A stretch of DNA of 7,239 nt, taken from Anaerolineae bacterium. GTDB lineage: Bacteria; Chloroflexota; Anaerolineae; Aggregatilineales; Phototrophicaceae. The DNA lies in NCBI GenBank assembly GCA_025454675.1, contig JALONZ010000087.1:1-7239 (forward strand), in the 5' to 3' direction. A program made the translations under genes and the position numbers. Below the pieces are notes generated by a model that worked only from the letters and a program-made list of their open reading frames with translations, ran no database searches and was not told the origin of the DNA. This document shows positions 1 through 5,001 of the stretch, piece by piece (the stretch's first letter is position 1; each line of letters begins with the position of its first letter).

Positions 1-66
1 CCAACCCTTCCCCCACTTCGTAGGGGGTGGGGTTGAACACCAACATCCTTAACCATAACTGACGTT
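1..66. repeat. Right end of a MITE-like element, cut by the window edge
   Basis: A hairpin is formed by CAACCC (2-7) with GGGTTG (30-35) and CCCCC (10-14) with GGGGG (23-27). It is followed at 49-66 by TTAACCATAACTGACGTT. That 18-mer matches the right terminal repeat of the complete element at 4972-4989 in 16 of 18 positions, and the reverse complement of the left terminal repeat at 4804-4821 in 17 of 18. The order hairpin then terminal repeat is also the same. The left half of this copy lies outside the window, so its length and target duplication cannot be judged. Confidence 0.65.
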
Positions 67-87
67 TAATATCACATTCGGCAACAC

Positions 88-199
88 TGGGATTAGGGCG
101 TTCCGCGTTTTGGGCGGATAGTCGCATGTTCGCTAATCCCACCCGACAATCCCATTTGTTGTGTAAGGGACGGTTAGCACATCGTGCGTATATCGTCCC
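88..199. repeat. REP-like hairpin pair, copy 1
   Basis: The right hairpin (167-199) pairs GGGACGGT with ATCGTCCC (one G.T), then TA with TA and GCAC with GTGC around loop ATC, with single-base bulges on the 3' side at G188 and T191. The left half is degenerate. It keeps TTCGCTAATCCCACCC (129-144), identical to 1922-1937, and a 9-bp inverted repeat TGGGATTAG (88-96) / CTAATCCCA (133-141). It lies just past the stop of the TlpA-like gene, so it would sit in that transcript's 3' end, where REP hairpins often protect RNA from decay. There is no U-tract, so I do not call it a terminator. Confidence 0.6.
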
Positions 200-216
200 G
201 AACATCCCCAACGGCG

Positions 217-750
217 CTATCCACCCCATTCATCCACCGCCGCCTGCATTTGCGCGGGGGTGAACACCCCATAATGAATATCCACAATGACACCATTCGC
301 ATCAATAATATACGTCATCGGATATGCCTGAACATAATACTGGTCTTGAATCGTCCCCGATTCATCCAGCGCCAGCGGAAATGTGATGCGAATTTGGTCG
401 GCGAATGTCATCACTTGGTCGGCGGTCTCGCGGTTATTCACCGCCAAAATGGTGACATCGGTTTGGTCATAAAAACGTTGGAACAAGGGCATTTCGATAC
501 GGCAGGGTCCGCACCATGTCGCCCAAAAATTCAAAAAGACCACTTGCCCACGAAAATCGGAGAGGCGAATGGGGTCGCCTGTGGGTGTGGTGGTCGTAAA
601 ATCGGGCGCGACATCACCGATGTTGGTCGTTGCGGGGGCAGGTGCGGGATTAGCCAGCGCATAGATGAGGAAAATGGCAATCGCGGACACGATGCCCGCC
701 ACCACCAGAATCAGGGTTAAGTTAGTGGGCTTAGATGAGATAGGTTGCAT
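217..750 (-). CDS. Membrane-anchored TlpA/ResA-type thioredoxin-like protein
   Basis: The 177-residue product is predicted to be a thiol-disulfide oxidoreductase acting outside the cytoplasmic membrane. One hydrophobic segment (about residues 11-33) follows a short N-terminus and acts as an uncleaved anchor. A Pro/Ala linker (35-42) leads to a redoxin domain starting at GDVAPDF. The active site is WCGPC (W79, C80, C83) in the usual NFWATWCGPC setting, and the conserved cis-proline is in YPMTYIID (P144). The length fits the ResA/TlpA family. It is the last gene of the sulfur operon, behind an exported rhodanese. It may reduce that protein's persulfide or disulfide, or serve cytochrome c maturation or general disulfide reduction; no cytochrome genes are nearby. 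The ATG directly abuts the repeat at 751-860, so its only Shine-Dalgarno-like bases (GGGG just upstream) belong to the repeat. The fold is secure, the substrate is not. Confidence 0.9.
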   Translation of the reverse strand: MQPISSKPTNLTLILVVAGIVSAIAIFLIYALANPAPAPATTNIGDVAPDFTTTTPTGDPIRLSDFRGQVVFLNFWATWCGPCRIEMPLFQRFYDQTDVTILAVNNRETADQVMTFADQIRITFPLALDESGTIQDQYYVQAYPMTYIIDANGVIVDIHYGVFTPAQMQAAVDEWGG

Positions 751-860
751 TTATCCCCACCCCCTAGCCCCCTCCCCATTGCATGGAGAGGGGGAATAAC
801 ACCCTTTTTCGATACTCCCTTCCCCCATCAAATGGTGGAAGGGTTGGGGATGGGGGATAA
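751..860. repeat. C-rich/G-rich double-hairpin repeat, copy A
   Basis: Ends are the exact inverted pair TTATCCCC (751-758) / GGGGATAA (853-860), continued by imperfect C-rich/G-rich pairing. Inside are two hairpins: CCCCCTC (768-774) with GAGGGGG (788-794), and CCCTTCC (818-824) with GGAAGGG (837-843). The RNA would fold as a three-way junction. The first 35 bases (752-786) are identical to 2284-2318 in copy B. It fills most of the gap between the exported rhodanese and the TlpA-like gene. It shows no coding capacity of its own and no terminal U-tract. Confidence 0.85.
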
Positions 861-883
861 TGAACTTGTCCATATATACCGAG

Positions 884-1798
884 TTAATTTTCGATGGGGA
901 AGTCGGGGTTGTTGCCATATTCCACCCAAGACCCATCATAATTGCGGACATTTTCATAGCCCAACAATTCGCGCAACACAAACCACACATGAGCGCCACG
1001 CACCCCTGTTTGGCAATAGGTGATGATTTCCTTTTCGCGGTCAAAGCCAGCCAATTGGAACAATTCATCCAATTCTTCAAACGATTTGAAGGTGGCGGTT
1101 TCGGGGTCTACGGTATCCACCCATTCGAGGTTAATCGCGCCAGGGATATGACCGCCACGGTCAGCCCGCACATCCAAGCCTAAATATTCATCGGCAGAAC
1201 GGGTATCGCACAATTGCACACCCGCATCATCGAGGCGTTCCACCACATAATCGCCAGTGGTGCGGATTTCGGGGTCGGCTTCAGCGATTTCGTATACCAC
1301 TTCTTCAACGACAGGCGGTTCACCTGCTTCAAATTCTTGACCATCAGCCTCCCAACGGACAGTCCCGCCATTATATACACGCACATCGGCATGTTGGTAA
1401 TATTTCAGCACCCAATAAGCGCGGGCGGCGAGCAAATTCAGGTTGTTATCATATAACACCAACACATCTTCGGTGGTGATGCCTAATTTACCCAATGTAG
1501 CGGCAACTTGTTCGGCTGTGCCAATTTGCCCAGAAACTGCATCTTCGGGGTTATTCAGTTCGGCTAATGAAACGAATAATGCGCCAGGGATGTGTTCTGC
1601 CACATAATCTTCAAGGTCGCCACCGATATGGAGCAATTTGAATTCTACTTCTTCTGGATTTTCCACAATCCATTCGGTATCTATCAATAAATCGGGGTTG
1701 GCATAATCGACCACCTCTTCTTCGGTGGTCTCTTGTGCGAATACAGACCCGCTAATCAGTAACAACAAAACAATGATGAGCAATTTCAGGTGTTTCAT
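884..1798 (-). CDS. Exported two-domain rhodanese (thiosulfate sulfurtransferase family)
   Basis: The 304-residue protein should transfer sulfane sulfur from thiosulfate or a similar donor to a thiol acceptor outside the cytoplasmic membrane. It begins with a clear signal peptide: basic MKHLK, a run of Leu/Ile to about residue 17, and likely cleavage after VFA (residue 21). Two rhodanese domains follow, with HIPGA motifs near residues 69 and 218. Only the C-terminal domain is catalytic. Its loop CQTGVRG starts at C262, while the matching place in the N-terminal domain (around VLYDNN, residue 115) has no cysteine. This is the usual tandem layout of an inactive plus an active domain. The Arg in the loop fits thiosulfate better than 3-mercaptopyruvate, for which CG(S/T)GVT is typical. 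A second Cys (C197) lies at the start of the second domain. It lacks the TAT or lipoprotein signals seen in some relatives. AAGGAAGG lies upstream at an unusually long distance from the ATG. It is the fourth gene of the sulfur operon, after a 222-base gap. Confidence 0.9.
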   Translation of the reverse strand: MKHLKLLIIVLLLLISGSVFAQETTEEEVVDYANPDLLIDTEWIVENPEEVEFKLLHIGGDLEDYVAEHIPGALFVSLAELNNPEDAVSGQIGTAEQVAATLGKLGITTEDVLVLYDNNLNLLAARAYWVLKYYQHADVRVYNGGTVRWEADGQEFEAGEPPVVEEVVYEIAEADPEIRTTGDYVVERLDDAGVQLCDTRSADEYLGLDVRADRGGHIPGAINLEWVDTVDPETATFKSFEELDELFQLAGFDREKEIITYCQTGVRGAHVWFVLRELLGYENVRNYDGSWVEYGNNPDFPIEN

Positions 1799-1907
1799 AG
1801 TGTGTTTCTATCCCTTCCTTATATAGAGAATCGTTTTCAAATTTAAGGTAACATGCCTAACACGGGTGTCGTGTCCATGAAATAAGGTTATTTTTTATTT
1901 ATGTAAC

Positions 1908-1993
1908 GGTGGGATATACGCTTCGCTAATCCCACCCTACGCGCCGATTTGGATTTGTAGGGAAGGATTAGCGCGTAGCGCGTATATCCTTCC
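1908..1993. repeat. REP-like hairpin pair, copy 2
   Basis: Two hairpins of the same design face each other. The left one (1908-1936) pairs GGTGGGAT with ATCCCACC and carries its bulges on the 5' side. The right one (1961-1993) pairs GGAAGGAT with ATCCTTCC, then TA/TA and GCGC/GCGC around loop GTA, with bulges G1982 and T1985 on the 3' side. The right hairpin therefore resembles the reverse complement of the left, as in BIME-type REP pairs. It occupies the 222-base gap between tusA and the exported rhodanese gene. The rest of the gap (1799-1907) is AT-rich, and I see no convincing promoter or terminator in it. Confidence 0.75.
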
Positions 1994-2020
1994 ACATATC
2001 ATACGACGGCGTGTATATAT

Positions 2021-2245
2021 TTATTTCCGTGTCAAAATCACTTGCCACTCAGATGATTTGACTTCTTCAATCTTCACATCAAACCCCAATCGAATGGCTT
2101 GTGTGGGGATGGTATCCAACGCGGGCGCGTGGTCGGTGATGACGACCAATTGATTTTCGGTTTTCGCTAATTTTTTCAGGGCTTGCACCGTCCGCATCAT
2201 GGGATAAGGGCAAATTTCACCGCGTACATCCAGTTCTTTCGACAT
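2021..2245 (-). CDS. tusA: TusA-family sulfur carrier protein (TsuB-like)
   Basis: This 74-residue cytoplasmic protein carries persulfide sulfur on a single cysteine. The signature is near the N-terminus: LDVRGEICPYP, with C12 in CPYP, and it is the only cysteine. The rest fits the small beta-alpha-beta TusA fold, ending in WQVILTRK. The start is the ATG at 2245, preceded by AGGAG eight bases upstream. The reading frame extends further upstream to an ATG at 2311, but that stretch is translated repeat DNA (MGRGLGGG...) and is not part of the gene. TusA-like proteins encoded beside YeeE/YedE permeases (TsuB with TsuA) accept the sulfur of imported thiosulfate. The adjacent permease gene makes that the likely role here, with the sulfur then passed to cysteine synthesis, tRNA thiolation or cofactor pathways. 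Confidence 0.94.
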   Translation of the reverse strand: MSKELDVRGEICPYPMMRTVQALKKLAKTENQLVVITDHAPALDTIPTQAIRLGFDVKIEEVKSSEWQVILTRK

Positions 2246-2283
2246 TGCTATTGCTCCTATGTTTATAAAAATCTTAAAAACAG

Positions 2284-2394
2284 TATCCCCACCCCCTAGC
2301 CCCCTCCCCATTGCATGGCTGAGGGGGAATAAAAGGCTATTTTTGCCTTGCTCCCTTCCCCTATTCGATGGGGGAAGGGTCGGGGATGGGGGAA
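2284..2394. repeat. C-rich/G-rich double-hairpin repeat, copy B
   Basis: It has the same orientation and layout as copy A: a C-rich left arm with a first hairpin CCCCTC...GAGGGG (loop around TTGCATGG), a short AT-rich middle, a second hairpin CCCTTCCCC...GGGGAAGGG (about 2353-2379), and a closing G-rich arm. Bases 2284-2318 equal 752-786 of copy A over 35 positions. The middle differs (GGCTATTTTTGCC against ACCCTTTTTCG), so conservation is strongest in the paired arms. It lies between the permease stop (2406) and tusA. A transcript crossing it would be strongly structured, which could set the ratio of permease to carrier. Confidence 0.85.
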
Positions 2395-2405
2395 ATTTTT
2401 GAATC

Positions 2406-3671
2406 TCATGGCAAGCGTTGAATCACCTGCGTACCGACCCATGCGCCGATGAGCGCGAACACCGCCCACACCCACGCCGTGACCGATAACGACGGGATGC
2501 CAGAGAAAAACGCGCCAATGGTGCAACCAACCGCCGTACCCGCGCCGTATCCCATCAATATCCCGCCGATGCCCGCTTGCACCAAACGGCTTTTTTGTTT
2601 GGGGATACGAATCTTAAATTCCCCTGCGAATAACGCGCCGATGAACGAGCCGTAAAAAATGCCGACCACCAAAAAGAGTAAAAAGGTGAGAAATGTGCCA
2701 TCGCCCGTATCCAACACACACCCCGCCATGCTCCGTGTGCCAAGCAATTCGCCCGGTGTCAGCCCCATTGCATTGCCCAAACTGAGCGACCAGCGCGACA
2801 TCTCACCTGTCACACCCAATGGGCGCGTGGAGACAAATGACAGGATGTTCACCACACCCAACATCGCGCCACCCAACAAAACCGACCAACCATGAACAAA
2901 TACTTGGCGGAAAATATTTTGCACTTTGTTATAAAATGTCGTATCGGGCAACAATTGGGCGGCATGAGCAGGTGCAACACCCCCGCGCCGTGTTTCCCAC
3001 CAGATGACCGCAAAATACAACAGGATGAGTGCCGCTAATGTGATGAATAATGCGCCACCATGCCCAAAAGTGTGGGGCAACCATACCCGCGGGCTATCCC
3101 GTATGGTGAACTCGTACCACCAATTCCATGTGAAACTGGCAGTGAACAAACCGAGTAAAATCCCGCCAAAACTCACCCACGAGCCGATATACCCCTCCCC
3201 CATGCGGTAAATTGAACCCGTCACGCAACCGCCCGCCAACACCATCCCAAATCCGAAGATGGTCGCGCCAAAAAGCGTGTGCCAACCCAACGGCATGATA
3301 TGTGCCATTTGCGGGTATGTGCCTAATGCCGTGTTGGGGACTTGTCGCGCCATCAGGAACGAAAAGCCCACCGCCGCAATCATCAACCCAACCAAAATAC
3401 CTTTTAGGTTGCGCCCATGTCCCAGCAAGAAAATATCGCGGAAACCACTGGCGAAGCATAGCCGTGAGCGTTGGATGATGAAGCCCGCGCTCAGACCAAT
3501 TAACCAATATGTCCCCATACGAATTTCATTGGTATTGGCAAAAATATAAACCGCCACCGCCACCATCACCGCAAACGCGCCCTTATAAATATTCGGGTCG
3601 CCGATGTTGGTCGCAATTAGCTCCCAAAAGCGTTTGGATGGCGATTCGGTTATTCCAGATTGTGCCTGCAT
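2406..3671 (-). CDS. yeeE: YeeE/YedE family (TsuA-type) thiosulfate/sulfur permease
   Basis: The 421-residue polytopic membrane protein is predicted to import thiosulfate or a related sulfur species. It has about nine or more hydrophobic segments in two similar halves. Family marks include QRSRLCFASGFRD (C72), GMVLAGGCVTGSIYRMGEG (C149), GTRSMAGC (C318) and GAGTAVGCTIGAFFSGI (C383). These four are its only cysteines. In characterised TsuA proteins, cysteines along the pore pass the thiosulfate ion by weak S-H...S contacts, and C72, C149, C318 and C383 are the candidates here. The start is the ATG at 3671: GGGAG lies nine bases upstream, inside the last codons of the preceding sulfurtransferase, whose TGA is one base away (TGATATG). 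The two are therefore almost certainly translationally coupled. The length is somewhat above the E. coli homologue because of a cytoplasmic loop near residues 225-250. Selenium-related YedE proteins are an alternative, but the rhodanese and TusA neighbours favour sulfur. Confidence 0.92.
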   Translation of the reverse strand: MQAQSGITESPSKRFWELIATNIGDPNIYKGAFAVMVAVAVYIFANTNEIRMGTYWLIGLSAGFIIQRSRLCFASGFRDIFLLGHGRNLKGILVGLMIAAVGFSFLMARQVPNTALGTYPQMAHIMPLGWHTLFGATIFGFGMVLAGGCVTGSIYRMGEGYIGSWVSFGGILLGLFTASFTWNWWYEFTIRDSPRVWLPHTFGHGGALFITLAALILLYFAVIWWETRRGGVAPAHAAQLLPDTTFYNKVQNIFRQVFVHGWSVLLGGAMLGVVNILSFVSTRPLGVTGEMSRWSLSLGNAMGLTPGELLGTRSMAGCVLDTGDGTFLTFLLFLVVGIFYGSFIGALFAGEFKIRIPKQKSRLVQAGIGGILMGYGAGTAVGCTIGAFFSGIPSLSVTAWVWAVFALIGAWVGTQVIQRLP

Positions 3672-3672
3672 A

Positions 3673-4452
3673 TCATTTTGCTCCCACTTTACCAGACCAT
3701 TCTAACCATGAACCATCGTACATGCGGATTTGCTTAAATCCGAGTTGATGCAATAAGAAAAATGTGTGCGATGCGCGTACCCCCGATTGGCAATAGGTGA
3801 TGATGTCTTTATCAGGTGTCACGCCTTTTTCGGCTAAATCGGCACGGAGCGCCTCTAAATCACCAAATAAGCGGTTATCGGAGGTGGCAGTCGTCCAATC
3901 CCATAACACGGCGCTGGGGATATGCCCCTTTGCATATTCATTTTCGGCGCGGACATCTAGCAATACCTGATTTTTTTGATGAATATACGCCTGCACATAG
4001 GCAAAATCGGCATAAATTGACCCGTTCAGGCGCGGGGTGAAGGTGCGCGGGGCGATGGTCGGTGATACATCGCTGGTCGGATACCCGCCAAATTCCCATT
4101 CATCCCAACCGCCATCCAATAACAACACATTCACATGCCCATAGCGCAAAAAACTCCATGCGAGGCGCGATGCCAGTAACCCATGATAATCATCATAAAT
4201 CACGATTGTCGTGCGCTCATCAATTCCCAACGCGCCTGCTTTGACCGCAAATTCATCAGGCGCGAGGAGCATCCCCTCTACCCCATCAGATTCATGACGG
4301 AAATCATTCATATTCACCGATACCGCGTTGGGGATGTGTCCATCAGCATAAAACTCGCTGGGACGGGCATCCAAAATGCGGACATTGGGGTCGTTTAGGT
4401 TGTTCGATACCCATTCCGACTGAATAACATGGGTACTGAGCGCAATCGTCAT
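3673..4452 (-). CDS. Cytoplasmic two-domain rhodanese sulfurtransferase
   Basis: This 259-residue protein has no signal peptide, so it works in the cytoplasm, moving sulfane sulfur from thiosulfate (or mercaptopyruvate) to acceptors such as TusA. The N-terminal domain has LDARPSEFYADGHIPNA (about residues 27-43) and no cysteine in its loop (IVIYDDYHG), so it is the inactive half. The C-terminal domain has DVRAENEYAKGHIPSA and the active loop CQSGVRA with C221, the only cysteine. The loop Arg points toward thiosulfate. It is a paralogue of the exported rhodanese at 884-1798, lacking that protein's leader. The start is the ATG at 4452. A TTG four codons upstream is in frame, but it overlaps the Shine-Dalgarno TTGGAGGAAGCT, so it cannot be the start. 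It is the first structural gene of the operon and lies just past the leader ORF and tandem hairpins, hence directly under any attenuation control. Confidence 0.93.
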   Translation of the reverse strand: MTIALSTHVIQSEWVSNNLNDPNVRILDARPSEFYADGHIPNAVSVNMNDFRHESDGVEGMLLAPDEFAVKAGALGIDERTTIVIYDDYHGLLASRLAWSFLRYGHVNVLLLDGGWDEWEFGGYPTSDVSPTIAPRTFTPRLNGSIYADFAYVQAYIHQKNQVLLDVRAENEYAKGHIPSAVLWDWTTATSDNRLFGDLEALRADLAEKGVTPDKDIITYCQSGVRASHTFFLLHQLGFKQIRMYDGSWLEWSGKVGAK

Positions 4453-4469
4453 AGCTTCCTCCAAGTATT

Positions 4470-4505
4470 AAACAAAACGGCACACGGATTTTGGCTGTGT
4501 GCCGT
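4470..4505 (-). terminator. Intrinsic terminator-like hairpin in the operon 5' leader
   Basis: On the minus strand ACGGCACAC (4505-4497) pairs perfectly over 9 bp with GTGTGCCGT (4485-4477) around an 11-base loop, and the run TTTTGTTT follows directly (4477-4470). This is a textbook rho-independent terminator shape. It sits between the promoter at 4693-4721 and the first structural gene, only about 10 bases before that gene's Shine-Dalgarno, so its natural role is premature termination rather than ending an upstream gene. Confidence 0.8.
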
Positions 4506-4507
4506 AT

Positions 4508-4546
4508 AAAACACACACCATCTTCATGCGTATGGAGATGGTGTGT
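4508..4546 (-). promoter_or_regulatory. Long hairpin preceding the terminator (competing attenuator stem)
   Basis: On the minus strand bases 4546-4513 form a near-perfect hairpin. ACACACCATC pairs with GATGGTGTGT, continuing inward TCCAT/ATGAA with one G.T, around a four-base loop, about 15 bp in all. TTTT (4511-4508) follows, so it may itself terminate weakly. Its 5' arm contains CATCTCC (4540-4534), complementary to GGAGATG (4590-4584) just after the leader stop codon. Its 3' arm contains TGTGTG (4517-4512), complementary to CACACA (4501-4496) inside the terminator's 5' arm. These exclusive pairings are what an attenuator needs. Confidence 0.72.
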
Positions 4547-4591
4547 TTGATAGCGTTTTGGGTTACATCAACATCAAACTGAACATCTCCG

Positions 4592-4657
4592 TTAGGGGTT
4601 CTTACACATACAACACATGCACATGGATTTGATGGTGGTGCAAAACAAGTTTTTCAT
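4592..4657 (-). CDS. Met/Cys-rich leader peptide (attenuator)
   Basis: This 21-codon ORF begins MKNLFC and ends SMCMCCMCKNP before TAA. Residues 12-18 are Met-Cys-Met-Cys-Cys-Met-Cys, seven sulfur amino acids in a row, and in total 5 Cys and 4 Met occur in 21 codons. A modest Shine-Dalgarno AAGAG lies six bases before the ATG. The ORF starts about 30 bases after the predicted transcription start and precedes the sulfur genes by two terminator-like hairpins. I infer that it senses cysteine (perhaps also methionine) tRNA charging, as trp and his leaders do for their amino acids. The caveat is that the codons are ATG/TGT/TGC, so a TG-rich simple sequence could mimic this. The intact start, stop, spacing and downstream structures argue against that. 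Confidence 0.72.
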   Translation of the reverse strand: MKNLFCTTIKSMCMCCMCKNP

Positions 4658-4692
4658 AGTGGTCTCTTGTTATTGGTTCATTCAATATGCAG

Positions 4693-4721
4693 ATAGTAGC
4701 ATACGCATAAAAATTTGTCAA
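4693..4721 (-). promoter_or_regulatory. Sigma-70-type promoter of the sulfur operon
   Basis: On the minus strand, a perfect -35 TTGACA (4721-4716) is separated by 17 bases from TACTAT (4698-4693), which is preceded by TGC, an extended -10. Transcription should start near 4686-4688. This gives an untranslated leader of about 235 bases before the ATG at 4452, unusually long and containing the leader ORF and hairpins. The only codons between the start site and the leader ORF form a three-codon ATG-AAC-CAA-TAA (from 4681) with no ribosome-binding site. Confidence 0.78.
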
Positions 4722-4766
4722 GTATTCCGATATATCAAGTCATATAAATCGCGCAAGTCGTGATTA

Positions 4767-4793
4767 TTGAATGGCAATCAGTTGTGCTATAAT
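4767..4793 (+). promoter_or_regulatory. Extended -10 promoter for the 132-residue protein gene
   Basis: A perfect TATAAT (4788-4793) is preceded by TGC (extended -10). The best -35 is TTGAAT (4767-4772) with a short 15-base spacer, or TATTGA (4765-4770) with 17. Transcription should begin near 4800 and run rightwards through the element at 4804-4989 into the gene at 5002. It is divergent from the sulfur operon promoter, and the two -35 regions are about 45 bases apart. Confidence 0.65.
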
Positions 4794-4803
4794 TCACATA
4801 AGG

Positions 4804-4989
4804 AACGTCAGTTATGGATAACAAATAGGACTGCAAAATCACCCCTATCCCCCCTGCCCCCTTATCCCCACTACGTGGAGAAAGGGGGTGAAAATTGCTT
4901 CTCGGCGCAGTTTTAGCCCTCTCTCCACAGCGTGGGGAGGGGGTTGCGGGTGGGGTGAAATAAAAATAATCTTAACCATAATTCACGTT
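4804..4989. mobile_element. 186-bp MITE-like element with 18-bp inverted ends
   Basis: The left end AACGTCAGTTATGGATAA (4804-4821) and right end TTAACCATAATTCACGTT (4972-4989) are inverted repeats with 15 of 18 matches. Both are flanked by AAGG (4800-4803 and 4990-4993), consistent with a 4-bp target duplication. The interior holds a C-rich/G-rich double hairpin (TCACCCC 4839-4845 / GGGGTGA 4952-4958) with inner stems CCCCCTT (4857-4863)/AAGGGGG (4882-4888) and CTCTCCAC/GTGGGGAG (about 4920-4938). There is no transposase, so it would be moved in trans. A frame entering the downstream gene from 4888 reads translated repeat and is not coding. Confidence 0.72.
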
Positions 4990-5001
4990 AAGGAGTGTTC
5001 T

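Noticed and set aside
184..720. Plus-strand open frame of 178 codons opposite the TlpA-like gene.
   Set aside because: It mirrors a clearly recognisable thioredoxin-family gene and has no family motif, as do the other long antisense frames opposite the permease and glycosidase genes.
745..1080. Small proline-rich or glycine-rich frames on both strands across repeat copy A.
   Set aside because: They are translations of the hairpin repeat running into the rhodanese gene's wrong frames.
1799..1907. A separate promoter for the exported rhodanese (TATATA near 1821-1826).
   Set aside because: No acceptable -35 lies at the right distance, and the implied start site would leave the likely ribosome-binding bases outside the message.
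2246..2311. Longer tusA reading frame starting at 2311.
   Set aside because: The extra 22 residues are translated repeat DNA, and the ATG at 2245 has a good Shine-Dalgarno and gives the normal TusA length.
751..2394. CRISPR-like interpretation of the repeated C-rich units.
   Set aside because: There are only two well-matched copies 1.5 kb apart separated by genes, with internal hairpins rather than repeat-spacer periodicity.
3094..3507. A 137-codon minus-strand frame inside the permease gene.
   Set aside because: It is out of frame with the permease, rich in His/Arg/Gly and without motif, a typical shadow of a membrane protein gene.
4453..4464. TTG start four codons upstream of the cytoplasmic sulfurtransferase ATG.
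   Set aside because: The TTG and following codons are the Shine-Dalgarno itself (TTGGAGG), correctly spaced for the ATG at 4452.
4888..5001. Longer frame for the 132-residue protein starting at 4888.
   Set aside because: It runs through the hairpin core and right end of the MITE-like element. ATG 5002 has AAGGAG seven bases upstream.
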